Origin: JBCCLJ01 sp039026915
Lineage (GTDB): Bacteria; Acidobacteriota; Thermoanaerobaculia; Multivoradales; Multivoraceae
Assembly: GCA_039026915.1 (NCBI GenBank)
Contig: JBCCLJ010000003.1
Location: 1 to 64,000 of the forward strand
DNA: 64,000 nt
Direction of reading: 5' to 3'
Within the stretch, counting starts at the first letter, position 1, and each line of letters opens with the position of its first letter. Below, one piece after another: positions 1 through 8,531 of the stretch. The position numbers and the translations under genes are program-made. The notes under the pieces are model-generated. The model saw only the letters and a program-made list of their open reading frames with translations. It had not been told where the DNA came from and did no database searches.

Positions 1-2037
1 ACCCTGAAGGACATCGATGCCCAGAGTCTCGAAGTACGTGTCGTCGACGTCTGCGGTGTCGAGCTCGGGCCATTCCTCGGGTGCGGCGCTCGCGCGCTCG
101 ACGGGGATGCCGTCCAGGGTGTTGATGAAGAGGCTCAGCGGGAGGTGGGATGCGGTCGACACCGATGCCACGCTGGGCTGTGACGCCAGCTCCGCCTTCA
201 GGCGCTGATAAAACGTTCGAATCTCGTCGTTCTCGTAGCCCTGAGAGCGCGGCGAGATCACCGCGCCGGCCGCGTTGAGAGTCTCCAGACCGGTATCGAC
301 TCGCGTGGCGTTCAGAACGCTGCGCAGGGCGAGCCCGCCGAAGGTGAGCAGAACGACGGAGAGAGCGACCTGGGTCGCCACCATGAGACTCTGAAAACGA
401 AGTCGCTTGCCGCCGCGCCCGAGGTGCTCGCGCAGCACGCTCGACAAATCGGTGCGCGAGGCTTCGACCGCGGGCATCAGACCGAAGGCGACCGCGGCGA
501 AGCCCGCGAGCAGGACCGTGAAGAGAAGGACTCGGCTGTCCAGGTCGACCGCAAGCTGTAGTGGAATCGTCGTGTTGAAGCGGAACTGGCTCATCAATCG
601 GCTACACAGACCCGCGAGTAGAAGGCCGCCAGCGCCTCCGACCGTCGCCAGCAGGAGACTCTCCATCATCAGCTGCCGGACGATGCGCAGGCGGCTCGCG
701 CCCAGCGAGAGGCGCGTTGCCATTTCGCCGCGCCTCGCGAGTGCTCTCGCCAGAAGCAGGTTGGCCAGGTTGGCGCTGGCGATCAACAGGACGAGGAGGA
801 CGAGACCGAGAAGGATCCCGGAGGCGGTGTCGACGCTCGTGTCGAAGGCGGGAAGGACCGTGACGCTGCCGAAGGTGCGCGCGGTCAGCGAGCGGTTTTC
901 GTTCGAGTCCGGAAAGGCTTCTTCGAGGCCCTTTGCGATGTTCTCGAGGTCCGCGACCACCGCCGGCAGCTGCCAGCCGTCCTTCATCCGAGCCAGTCCC
1001 CAGTAGGACCGCCGATTGCGGTCGACGAGGCGAGAGGCGGCCGTCGAGTTGCCGCTGTTTTGCGACGGAAACGCGCCGATCCGCTCGGCGGTTTCCAGAG
1101 TGATCCAGAACTGCGGCTGTAGAGGCCTCTGCAGGCCACGAAAGTTCCCCGGCAGGACCCCGGCGATTTCGAGCGGGTGGCCGTTGACGCGCACCGTCTG
1201 TCCGAGAGCTTCGGGAGAGCTGTCGAAACGCTGTCGCCACGCTGCGGCACTGAGCAGCACGCTGCCGTCGTTGGCCTGGCCCTCCGAGAAGAGCTGGCCG
1301 CGTAGCGGCCGGACGCCCAGCAGGTCGAAGGCGTCGTCCGAGACCATCTCGGCGATGACGATCTCCGCCTGATCCCCCTGCGAATAGGCGACGAACGTCG
1401 TTGCGTGGGCGGCGATGCCTTCCACAGCTCGACTCTCGCGCAGGTCGACGAGGTCGGGATAGGCCATCGGTTCTTCGGGGAGGAAGCCATCGGGCACGCT
1501 CGAGTAGACGCGCAACAGTCGGTCGGACTCCGCGACGGCCAGCGGACGGAAGAGCACGGAGTCGAGAACGCTGAAGACGGTGGAGTTGAGTCCGATGCCC
1601 AGCACCAACGTCGCCAGAATGACGGCGGTCAGCCCGGGACGTTTCGAGAAGGATCGCAGGGCGAGCAGGAGGTCGAGCTTGAGTCCCGCGGAGAGGTGGG
1701 ACCACCGGGAGGGCTCTCCGACGGGGGCTACGCCCGACGTCAGCGCGCTCTTTCGGGGCAGCTCGGGCCGGAGCTCCTTGAGGAGCTCTTCGAGGTGGAC
1801 GCGGCGTGCGGCGATCCACGTTTCCGCTGCTCCCTCAGCCTCGAGATCGAGGCCTTCGAACGCCGCCTCGTCACGCAGCATCTGCGCGAGCTCTTCTTCG
1901 ATGCGATCGCGCTCGGGGTCGGTGGTGCCGAGGCTCTCGACCTCTCGCCGGAGGGCCTTCCTCCAGCTGGCGAGCTGGGGATCGGAGAGATGGCCGGCGA
2001 CGTGGGTGCCGGAGGTGATGTCGTGCCGTTGGGTCAT
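1..2037 (-). CDS. ADOP-family ABC transporter permease (MacB/FtsX type), C-terminus beyond window
   Basis: Partial gene: 679 codons are present without a stop and the frame runs off the left edge. An N-terminal cytoplasmic stretch of about 130 residues, charged and probably helical, precedes a first membrane segment at about 136-157. A MacB-like periplasmic region follows, then a three-helix FtsX domain at about 400-520. A further hydrophobic segment near 545-575 starts the second half. This duplicated layout with an N-terminal extension is typical of acidobacterial duplicated orphan permeases, which lack a dedicated ATPase gene. The ATG start lies 31 bases after the PadR gene, the usual pairing for the family. 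The substrate cannot be inferred; macrolide-efflux labels on relatives are by homology only. Confidence 0.88.
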   Translation of the reverse strand, partial: MTQRHDITSGTHVAGHLSDPQLASWRKALRREVESLGTTDPERDRIEEELAQMLRDEAAFEGLDLEAEGAAETWIAARRVHLEELLKELRPELPRKSALTSGVAPVGEPSRWSHLSAGLKLDLLLALRSFSKRPGLTAVILATLVLGIGLNSTVFSVLDSVLFRPLAVAESDRLLRVYSSVPDGFLPEEPMAYPDLVDLRESRAVEGIAAHATTFVAYSQGDQAEIVIAEMVSDDAFDLLGVRPLRGQLFSEGQANDGSVLLSAAAWRQRFDSSPEALGQTVRVNGHPLEIAGVLPGNFRGLQRPLQPQFWITLETAERIGAFPSQNSGNSTAASRLVDRNRRSYWGLARMKDGWQLPAVVADLENIAKGLEEAFPDSNENRSLTARTFGSVTVLPAFDTSVDTASGILLGLVLLVLLIASANLANLLLARALARRGEMATRLSLGASRLRIVRQLMMESLLLATVGGAGGLLLAGLCSRLMSQFRFNTTIPLQLAVDLDSRVLLFTVLLAGFAAVAFGLMPAVEASRTDLSSVLREHLGRGGKRLRFQSLMVATQVALSVVLLTFGGLALRSVLNATRVDTGLETLNAAGAVISPRSQGYENDEIRTFYQRLKAELASQPSVASVSTASHLPLSLFINTLDGIPVERASAAPEEWPELDTADVDDTYFETLGIDVLQG

Positions 2038-2068
2038 GAAGGGCCCCCCGGATCGCTCGCGCAGTCGC

Positions 2069-2419
2069 TCAGGCGCCGCTCGTCTGGGACGAGGTGATGC
2101 GGTCGACGGCGTCGACGAACTGTCGCCACCGCTGTCGCTCCTCACCCAGGAACTTGCGTCCCTCGGGCGTCAGCCCGTAGAAGCGTCGTCGCCGCTCGCC
2201 GGCTTTCTCCACCCATCGTCCTCGAATGAGTCCTTTCTTCTCCAGCCGGTAGAGCAGGGGGTAGAGAGACGCCACTTGGAAGACGAGCGCGCCGCCGGAG
2301 CGGCCCTCGATGAGCTTGGCGATTTCATAGCCGTGCCGCTGCCGTTCGCTGACCAGTGCCAGCACCAGCAGTTCGGCCGTGCCCTTTTTGCGTTCGCGAT
2401 CTGTGGTTGGTAGTGCCAT
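2069..2419 (-). CDS. PadR-family transcriptional regulator
   Basis: Small winged-helix repressor of about 116 residues. The N-terminal half has the PadR pattern: a short basic lead, a LLVLALVSE helix, the HGYEIAK segment, then the SLYPLLYRLEKKGLI recognition helix and the wing ending in RRRFYGLTPEGR. The tail is short, so this is the compact PadR class. It lies just upstream of the ADOP permease on the same strand and probably controls it. I prefer the ATG at 2419 over an in-frame TTG nine codons earlier, because the residues before 2419 are not PadR-like and that stretch looks like promoter DNA with a TAGCAT box. Confidence 0.88.
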   Translation of the reverse strand: MALPTTDRERKKGTAELLVLALVSERQRHGYEIAKLIEGRSGGALVFQVASLYPLLYRLEKKGLIRGRWVEKAGERRRRFYGLTPEGRKFLGEERQRWRQFVDAVDRITSSQTSGA

Positions 2420-2427
2420 AGGTAGTA

Positions 2428-2433
2428 ATGCTA
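2428..2433 (-). promoter_or_regulatory. -10-like TAGCAT box close to the padR start
   Basis: Reading the minus strand, TAGCAT ends 8 bases before the ATG at 2419 and no Shine-Dalgarno sequence lies between. The same bases form part of an imperfect inverted repeat, TAGTAATGCTA (2423-2433), that could serve for autoregulation. No convincing -35 box was found. Confidence 0.35.
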
Positions 2434-2623
2434 TATGTGTTGACAATACGTGTCGCGGACGGCGATGTTTCCCGGGAAGAGCGCCGGGAGTCGAGCGCGA
2501 GGTGCGCGAGGTCGTTTCGGCGTGGCGGTACCGGGCGGAGTGACGGGTCGTCGGGACGACGAGTCCCGCGTCGAGCGACCTCCGCGAAGCCCGCGACGGC
2601 GGTCACGGGCTTCGCCAGCTGGC

Positions 2624-3118
2624 TCAGCTGGGCTTGTAGAGCGACACCAGAGTACCGCCGGCGGCGGCAAGAAGGATGCCGAGGACGAACTGCCAGCGCA
2701 GAGCAGCGAGACCGCCGGCCGGAGGATGAAAACCCATGGCCACGAAGGCATTGATGATCGGCGCAATGCCGAAGACGATCGACATCACGACCGTCGGAGT
2801 GCCTTGGGCCCCGAACGCGAGCAGTACGCCGAAGGCGCCGATCGCTCCGACGGTTCCGGCGACGAGCGACCAGATCATCCCCTTGGCCGGCATGCCCGAG
2901 AACGCGACTCCTTTGGAGAGCAGGAGGATCGTCGGGGCGAGGACGGCGGTTAGGAAATAGGCGAGGCCAACGAACAGGAAGGCCTTGTAGCGGCCGTTGA
3001 CGGGATCGGCCATCGCCATGTTGCCGTTGTGGATGAAGACGCCGTAGCAGCCCCACGAGCAGGCGGTCATCAGGGCGAAGAGCAGCCAGGTCATGGAGGA
3101 AGAGTCGGTGTTTGCCAT
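2624..3118 (-). CDS. Small membrane protein resembling half of an EamA/DMT transporter
   Basis: Hydrophobic protein of 164 residues with about five predicted membrane segments: roughly 8-28, 45-68, 82-103, 108-128 and 143-160. Full drug/metabolite transporters of the EamA family have ten helices in two repeats, so this is a single-repeat-sized protein that would have to act as a dimer. The pattern of Gly/Ala-rich helices and the GTLVSLYKPS end resemble one EamA repeat, but no diagnostic motif is present. The ATG is preceded by a GAGGA element. It lies 178 bases upstream of padR on the same strand. A transport role is likely; the substrate is unknown. Confidence 0.7.
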   Translation of the reverse strand: MANTDSSSMTWLLFALMTACSWGCYGVFIHNGNMAMADPVNGRYKAFLFVGLAYFLTAVLAPTILLLSKGVAFSGMPAKGMIWSLVAGTVGAIGAFGVLLAFGAQGTPTVVMSIVFGIAPIINAFVAMGFHPPAGGLAALRWQFVLGILLAAAGGTLVSLYKPS

Positions 3119-3445
3119 GGGTGAGGAGTCCTCGGGTGTGTCCGGCGCGAGTCCGGAGACGGGTTGATTCGACGACGCTGAGCGCCCGCGGAAGTTGCGG
3201 CGATGCTACACCGGGGTACCGCGTCGAAACGACTCGTCCCGAAACGATGGCGGCATACCGTGCGTCACCCGTTTGTTGACATCGATGGTGAGGTTTGGCG
3301 TAATCCCGAGGAATCTGCCCTGAACGCCACGCTTCGGCGTGCAGCCATCGGCGCTGTCGCGCCAATCCCGCCAGCTTCCTTCTTTTACAGCTCGCCGCGT
3401 CCCTGATGAGGCCGCGCTGCGTCCGACTCTCCGAGAGGAGTTTTC
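3119..3445. other. Divergent intergenic region (327 bases)
   Basis: This gap separates the minus-strand small membrane protein from the plus-strand propeller gene. It holds the strong-looking plus-strand promoter at 3276-3304 and would give that gene a leader of roughly 135 bases. A weak 5-bp hairpin (ACGCC/GGCGT) lies in the leader near 3328-3344. I see no coding sequence and no clear minus-strand promoter. Confidence 0.5.
3276..3304 (+). promoter_or_regulatory. Sigma-70-type promoter for the first propeller gene
   Basis: A perfect -35 hexamer TTGACA (3276-3281) is followed by a 17-base spacer and CGTAAT (3299-3304), which matches four of six positions of the -10 consensus. This is the best promoter match noticed in the window. 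Transcription would start near 3311. Confidence 0.55.
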
Positions 3446-5647
3446 ATGTCTCAGGAATTCCAAGCTTTTGGGCCGCGAGCGCTCGGAGGATTCGTCCTCG
3501 CGCTGCTCCTCGGCTCGACCTCCGCGGCGATCGCCGAAGACTGGCCCCACTGGCGCGGGCCGCAGCACACCGGCGTCTCCGAGGCGACCGGGCTCATTAC
3601 CAGCTGGTCCACGGAGGGTGAGAACCTTCTGTGGCGCAGAGACTTCATCGGCCGTTCGACTCCGGTGATTCTCGGCGGTCGCGTCTTCGTCATGGGCCGC
3701 GGCGGAGATCAGCAGGACCGACGCGAGCTCGTCGCAGCCTTCGACGCGAAGACCGGCGACCCGCTCTGGGAACACACGGTGCCGAACTCGAATACGACGG
3801 TGCCGTACAACCGCGCCGGCTGGGCGTCGCTGGCGGCCGATGTCGAGACGGGCTACCTCTACGCACAGGGCGTCGGCGGACGCTTCTTTTGCCTCGACGC
3901 GGACGGCAACGTCGTCTGGCAGCGCAACCTCACAGAGGAGCTCGGCCGTTTCAACGGCTACGGCGGCCGCACGCACACGCCGCTCGTCGACGAAGATCAG
4001 GTCATCGTCTCCGTCATCAACGGCTCGTGGGGACCTCTCGGCCGGCCGACGCACCGCTACTACGCCTTCGACAAGAAGACCGGCGCGATTCGCTGGATGG
4101 CTCAGCCCGGCGGCCTGCCGTACGACCGCAACACGACCTCCAACGGACAGGTGGCGGTCATCAACGGCCAGCGCCTCTTCATCAGCGGTAACGCCGACGG
4201 TCACATCTATGCACTCAAGGCGCGCACCGGTGAACTGGTCTGGGAGTTCGAGCTCTCCAAGCGCGGCATCAACAGCTCGCCGCTCGTGATCGGCGACACG
4301 GTCTACATCGGTCACTCCGAGGAGAACATCGACGAAGCGACTCTCGGCCGCACGGTCGCCATCGACGCGACTGGAACGGGCGACGTCACCAAGACGCACG
4401 AGCGCTGGCGCCAGCCGATCAAGATGGGCTTCCCCTCGCCGATGTTCCACGAAGGTCGCCTTTACGTCGTCGACAACTCGGCGAACCTGTCGGCGCTCAA
4501 CGTCGAGACCGGCGAAGTCATCTGGCACGTCGAGACCGGTACCGTGGGCAAGAACGCTCCGGTCTGGGCCGACGGCAAGATCTATGTCACCGAGGTGAAC
4601 GGCAACGTCACCATCCTCGAGCCGAGTGACACCGGTGCCGAGGTGCTCGATCGCGACGAGGTCAAGATGCCGGACGGTCGTCGCTACGCCGAGACCTACG
4701 GTTCTCCCGCAATCGCCTACGGCCGCATCTACTTCACGACGGAGGAGGGCATCTACTGCCTCGGCGATGCCGATGCTTCCTTCGACGTTGCGTCGTCGCC
4801 GCCGCGCACGTTCCGCGAGGAAAGTGCCGGCTCAGATGATCCTGCCGTGCTGCGCGTCGTCCCGGGCGACGTCACCGTGATGGCGGGCGAGACGGTCGAC
4901 TACCAGGTGCTTGCCTTCAACGAGACGGGCCGCTCCCTCGGCGCCGTGGACGCCGAGCTCAGCTTTCCTGGGGGGAGCTTCGACGGCTCGACGCTGCGGG
5001 CTCCCGCCGAGGGCTTCCACGCCGCAGAGGTGACCGCCAAGAGCGGCTCGCTCGAGGCCAAGGCGCGCGTTCGGGTCTTTCCGCCGCTGCCTTACGAAGA
5101 GTCCTTCGACGACATTCAGGGGCGTGGCCGTCCGTACTGGATCGGCGCCGGCCGGTACCAGGTCGCCGATCTCGACGGTGCGAAGGTGCTCGAGAAGCCG
5201 GTCGCCGAGCGCGGTCTCTTGCGCTCCAAGCTCTTCATGGGACCGCCGAGCCTCACCGAGTACACGGTCGAAGCTGAGATCCGCGGCAGCCTCAAGGGAC
5301 GCCGCAAGACGGATGGTGGTCTGATCAACAGCGGCTACATCCTCGACCTCCTCGGCAACTCGCAGAAGCTCGAGATCCGCACCTGGACGGCCGTCCGTCG
5401 CATCGCGACGGCGATCGACTTCGCCTGGGACATGGACAAGTGGTACCAGCTGAAGTTCAGCGTCGAGCGCACTGACGGCAAGGCGATCGCCAAGGGCAAG
5501 GTGTGGGCGAAGGGTGAGCCGGAGCCGTCCGACTGGACCCTGGTCGTCGAAGATCCGCTGCCGGTGCCAGCCGGTGCGCCGGGCCTTCAGGCCTACTCGC
5601 CGGCGAGCTTCTACTTCGACAATGTCAAGATCTACCCCAATCCCTAG
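3446..5647 (+). CDS. Secreted PQQ-like beta-propeller protein with Ig-like and LamG-like C-terminal domains
   Basis: A 733-residue exported protein with a signal peptide (about 1-31, cleavage after AIA). Residues about 33-455 form an eight-bladed-type propeller built of PQQ/BamB-like blades of the form GxVYxxxxDGxxxALDxxTGxxxW. An Ig-like beta domain follows (about 470-560) and the end (about 565-733) looks like a concanavalin/LamG-type sandwich, as in the 3-keto-disaccharide hydrolase-like fold. There are no heme motifs and no evident catalytic residues of quinoprotein dehydrogenases, so PQQ binding should not be assumed. A GAGAGGAG ribosome site lies 5 bases before the ATG. It probably acts in the periplasm or at the surface and leads a run of related genes. 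Confidence 0.85.
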   Translation: MSQEFQAFGPRALGGFVLALLLGSTSAAIAEDWPHWRGPQHTGVSEATGLITSWSTEGENLLWRRDFIGRSTPVILGGRVFVMGRGGDQQDRRELVAAFDAKTGDPLWEHTVPNSNTTVPYNRAGWASLAADVETGYLYAQGVGGRFFCLDADGNVVWQRNLTEELGRFNGYGGRTHTPLVDEDQVIVSVINGSWGPLGRPTHRYYAFDKKTGAIRWMAQPGGLPYDRNTTSNGQVAVINGQRLFISGNADGHIYALKARTGELVWEFELSKRGINSSPLVIGDTVYIGHSEENIDEATLGRTVAIDATGTGDVTKTHERWRQPIKMGFPSPMFHEGRLYVVDNSANLSALNVETGEVIWHVETGTVGKNAPVWADGKIYVTEVNGNVTILEPSDTGAEVLDRDEVKMPDGRRYAETYGSPAIAYGRIYFTTEEGIYCLGDADASFDVASSPPRTFREESAGSDDPAVLRVVPGDVTVMAGETVDYQVLAFNETGRSLGAVDAELSFPGGSFDGSTLRAPAEGFHAAEVTAKSGSLEAKARVRVFPPLPYEESFDDIQGRGRPYWIGAGRYQVADLDGAKVLEKPVAERGLLRSKLFMGPPSLTEYTVEAEIRGSLKGRRKTDGGLINSGYILDLLGNSQKLEIRTWTAVRRIATAIDFAWDMDKWYQLKFSVERTDGKAIAKGKVWAKGEPEPSDWTLVVEDPLPVPAGAPGLQAYSPASFYFDNVKIYPNP

Positions 5648-5696
5648 AGAAGCTTCGTGGTGTTGTCACGGGCTTCGCTACGCACGCCGATTCTCC

Positions 5697-5711
5697 GCCC
5701 CTCGACGGGGC
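5697..5711 (+). other. Short GC hairpin between propeller genes
   Basis: GCCCC-TCGAC-GGGGC forms a 5-bp stem in the 146-base gap between two propeller genes. There is no T-tract, so it is not a classical terminator; it could act as an mRNA-processing or stabilising element. Confidence 0.25.
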
Positions 5712-5793
5712 TCCGCCCAAAGCGAATGAACATCCTTGAGAAACGCGGTAACTGCCAGCGATTCGCCAGGTCAAAGAAACTGAGGAACGCATC

Positions 5794-7227
5794 ATGAAGA
5801 AACTGCAGATCATTGGAGCGTTGGGACTGGCCGTCGGGGCCGTGGCCTGGGCCGCGGGCGAAGACACGCCGGCGATGTACGGAAACACGCCGTCGCGCAA
5901 CATGGTTTCCGACGAGACCGGGCTGCCGTCCGAGTGGGACGTCGACAGCGGCAAGAACGTCAAGTGGCGCACCAAGCTCGGCTCGCAGACTTACGCCGGC
6001 CCCGTGGTCGCGGACGGTCGCGTCTACGTCGGCACCAACAACGAAGGCGCCCTGCGCGAGGGCGTCGTCGGCGACAAGGGCATCGTCCTGGCCTTCAAGA
6101 CGGACGACGGCGAGCTGATCTGGCAGGCGACGCACGACAAGCTGCCTGCCGGTCGCGTCAACGACTGGCCGCTGCAGGGTGTCTGCTCGACGCCGCTGAT
6201 CGACGGCGACAAGGTCTACTACATCTCCAATCGCGGCGAGGTCATCTGTGCCGACGTCGAAGGCTTTCACGACGATGAGAACGACGGTCCGTTCAAGGAC
6301 GAAGCGCTCTCGACGAAGGCCGACGCCGACATCCTCTGGAGCTATGACCTGATCGGCGAGCTCGACGTGTTCCCGCACAACCTGGCAGCCGGCTCACCGC
6401 TCGTCGTCGACGGTATCCTCTTCGCGACGACCGGCAACGGCGTCGACGAGGGGCACGTCAACATCCCCTCGCCGCTCGCGCCGAGCTTCGTCGCGGTTGA
6501 TATCGAGAAAGGCGACCTCGTCTGGGAGAACGCCGACCCAGGCGATGCCATCCTTCACGGCACCTGGTCGAACCCGGCCTACGGCGTCGTCAATGGAGTG
6601 GCTCAGGTGGCCTTTCCTGGCGGAGACGGTTGGCTGTACTCGTTCGACCCCAAGACCGGCGCGCTGCTGTGGAAGTACGATCTGAACCCCAAGGACTCGG
6701 TCTGGGAGCTCGGTGGCTCCGGCACGCGCAACAATGTCATCTCGACGCCGGTGTTCCACAACGGGCGCTTCTACGTCGGCGTCGGCCAGGATCCGGAGCA
6801 CGGTGAAGGTCCCGGTCGGTTCTTCGCGATCGATGCCTCCAAGGAGGGCGACGTCACCGGTGAGGCCGAGGTCTGGTCCTACGGTGGAGAAGAATTCAAC
6901 CGTACGATCTCGACGGCGGCGATTCACGAGGGTCTCGTCTACATCACGGACCTGAGCGGCTTCCTCTACTGCCTCGACGCCGAGACCGGCGAGCACTACT
7001 GGACGCACGATACGTTCGCGGCCGTTTGGGGCTCTCCCTTCGTCGCCGACGGCAAGGTGTACCTCGGTGACGAGGACGGCGACATCGTCGTGCTCAAGAC
7101 CGGCAAAAAGGAAGAAGTCATCGCCGAGATGAACATGGGTTCTGCGGTGTACACGACTCCGGTCGCCAAGGACGGAGTGCTCTACATTGCCACCCGTGCC
7201 GAGCTCTTCGCGATTGCCGGACAGTGA
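5794..7227 (+). CDS. Secreted PQQ-like beta-propeller protein
   Basis: A 477-residue protein with a signal peptide ending near residue 21 (hydrophobic stretch about 5-20, then AAGED). The rest is a single propeller of BamB/quinoprotein-like blades with repeated GxLLWxY and VYxGxxDGxxxxLDxxTG patterns. There is no added C-terminal domain, unlike the gene before it. TGAGGAA lies about 6 bases before the ATG. Its stop codon lies inside the start of the downstream alcohol dehydrogenase gene (41-base overlap), which implies co-transcription with an oxidoreductase. Whether it binds PQQ or only acts as a scaffold cannot be read from the sequence. Confidence 0.85.
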   Translation: MKKLQIIGALGLAVGAVAWAAGEDTPAMYGNTPSRNMVSDETGLPSEWDVDSGKNVKWRTKLGSQTYAGPVVADGRVYVGTNNEGALREGVVGDKGIVLAFKTDDGELIWQATHDKLPAGRVNDWPLQGVCSTPLIDGDKVYYISNRGEVICADVEGFHDDENDGPFKDEALSTKADADILWSYDLIGELDVFPHNLAAGSPLVVDGILFATTGNGVDEGHVNIPSPLAPSFVAVDIEKGDLVWENADPGDAILHGTWSNPAYGVVNGVAQVAFPGGDGWLYSFDPKTGALLWKYDLNPKDSVWELGGSGTRNNVISTPVFHNGRFYVGVGQDPEHGEGPGRFFAIDASKEGDVTGEAEVWSYGGEEFNRTISTAAIHEGLVYITDLSGFLYCLDAETGEHYWTHDTFAAVWGSPFVADGKVYLGDEDGDIVVLKTGKKEEVIAEMNMGSAVYTTPVAKDGVLYIATRAELFAIAGQ

Positions 7228-8395
7228 GCCGACTCCCGGCTCCGATTGGGCAGTCGAGCTTCGTCGCTCGCATCTGATCTACGGAGTCGGGGCGCTTTCG
7301 CGCCTCGGAGAGCTGGCCGGCGAGCTCGGCGGTGGCCCGGTCCTGCTGGTGACCGATCACGGTCTCCGCGCGGCGGGTTGGGTCGACGAGGCGGCCTCCT
7401 CCCTGCGTGATGCCGGGCACACGGTGACCGTGTTCGACGACGTGCACGAAAACCCGACCGAGAGCGACGTCGCGCGTGGAGCCCAAGCCTGCCGTGAGAG
7501 CGATGCACGGCTGATCGTCGGTCTCGGCGGTGGTTCGGCCATGGACTGCGCCAAGGGGATCAACTTCATCGCCACGCAGGGTGGCCGGATGGAGGACTAC
7601 TGGGGCTTCGGCAAGGCCGACAAGCCGATGCTGCCCTCGATCGGCGTGCCGTGCACCGCCGGGACGGGCAGCGAGGCCCAGTCCTTCGCCCTGATCTCTC
7701 GCGATGAGGATCACGTCAAGATGGCTTGCGGAGACGAGAAGGCCCGTTTCTCGCGGGTTCTACTCGATCCCCAGACGGTCGCGACGGCACCTCAGGAGGT
7801 TCTGGCAGCGACGGCGCTCGACGCCGTCTCGCACGCGGTCGAGAGCATGGTGTCGACCAAGTCCAATCCGCTCTCGCGTGTCTACTCGCGCGAGGCGTAC
7901 CGGCTGCTCGATCGCCGCTTCGACGAGGTAGCGGCGACCGGCGCGGAGCCCTCGGTCGAGGCTCTGGGCGACATGCTCGTCGGGGCTCACCTCGCCGGCG
8001 CTGCGATCGAGATGTCGATGCTCGGCGCCGCGCACGCCTGCGCCAATCCGCTGACGGCCGAATTCGACGTCACCCACGGGGCTGCGGTCGGACTGGTTCT
8101 GCCGTCGGTCGTCCGCTACAACGCGGTGGCTTCCGAGTCGGAGTACGCCGAGTTGACGAGCGTGACTCCCGGCGGTGCAGGAGAAGCGCTCGCCGTTCGC
8201 CTCGAGTCGATGCGTCGGGAAGCGGGGCTGCCGCAGTCGCTCGAGGAGGTAGGCGTCAAGGCCGAGCAGATCGAGGAGCTCGCCGCTGCTGCGGCTCCTC
8301 AGTGGACAGCAGAGCACAATCCTCGCAAGGTGGCGGCAGCCGAGCTCGCCGGGCTCTACCGGTCGTGCCTCGGAGCTGCCGCCGCGAGCGGCTGA
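7187..8395 (+). CDS. Iron-containing (group III) alcohol dehydrogenase
   Basis: Cytoplasmic NAD(P)-dependent dehydrogenase of about 402 residues, the normal size for the family. The nucleotide-binding GGGSAMDCAKG segment and GTGSEAQSFA are present. All four metal ligands expected from FucO-like enzymes can be matched: Asp and His in LDAVSHAVES, His in GAAHACANPLT and His in FDVTHGAAVG. The divalent metal site therefore looks intact. The start is uncertain: TTG at 7187 gives the longest frame, overlapping the upstream propeller gene by 41 bases; GTG at 7196 or TTG at 7214 are alternatives, and conserved sequence starts near residue 26. The substrate, a small alcohol or aldehyde, is unknown. 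Confidence 0.87.
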   Translation: MPPVPSSSRLPDSEPTPGSDWAVELRRSHLIYGVGALSRLGELAGELGGGPVLLVTDHGLRAAGWVDEAASSLRDAGHTVTVFDDVHENPTESDVARGAQACRESDARLIVGLGGGSAMDCAKGINFIATQGGRMEDYWGFGKADKPMLPSIGVPCTAGTGSEAQSFALISRDEDHVKMACGDEKARFSRVLLDPQTVATAPQEVLAATALDAVSHAVESMVSTKSNPLSRVYSREAYRLLDRRFDEVAATGAEPSVEALGDMLVGAHLAGAAIEMSMLGAAHACANPLTAEFDVTHGAAVGLVLPSVVRYNAVASESEYAELTSVTPGGAGEALAVRLESMRREAGLPQSLEEVGVKAEQIEELAAAAAPQWTAEHNPRKVAAAELAGLYRSCLGAAAASG

Positions 8396-8531
8396 CCCTC
8401 TGGAGAACGCGGAATCCTCTGCGGATCGAATCCGTTGTGGCCTCTGGCGCGGATGCACTGTCGAGGCCTCCCGACCCTTGGGCTGGAAGCCCTGAACTCA
8501 GATCAGCAGAACGTTGCAAGAGGAACTCGAG

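Noticed and set aside
602..1819. 405-codon open frame within the ADOP gene
   Set aside because: The permease frame on the same strand is intact over the whole region and shows recognisable helices and FtsX sequence; this alternative frame is Arg-rich noise.
3206..4528. 440-codon minus-strand frame before and inside the first propeller gene
   Set aside because: It overlaps a clear signal-peptide-led propeller gene and the promoter at 3276, and shows no domain.
5648..5793. Terminator between propeller genes
   Set aside because: The only hairpin (5697-5711) has a 5-bp stem and no T-tract.
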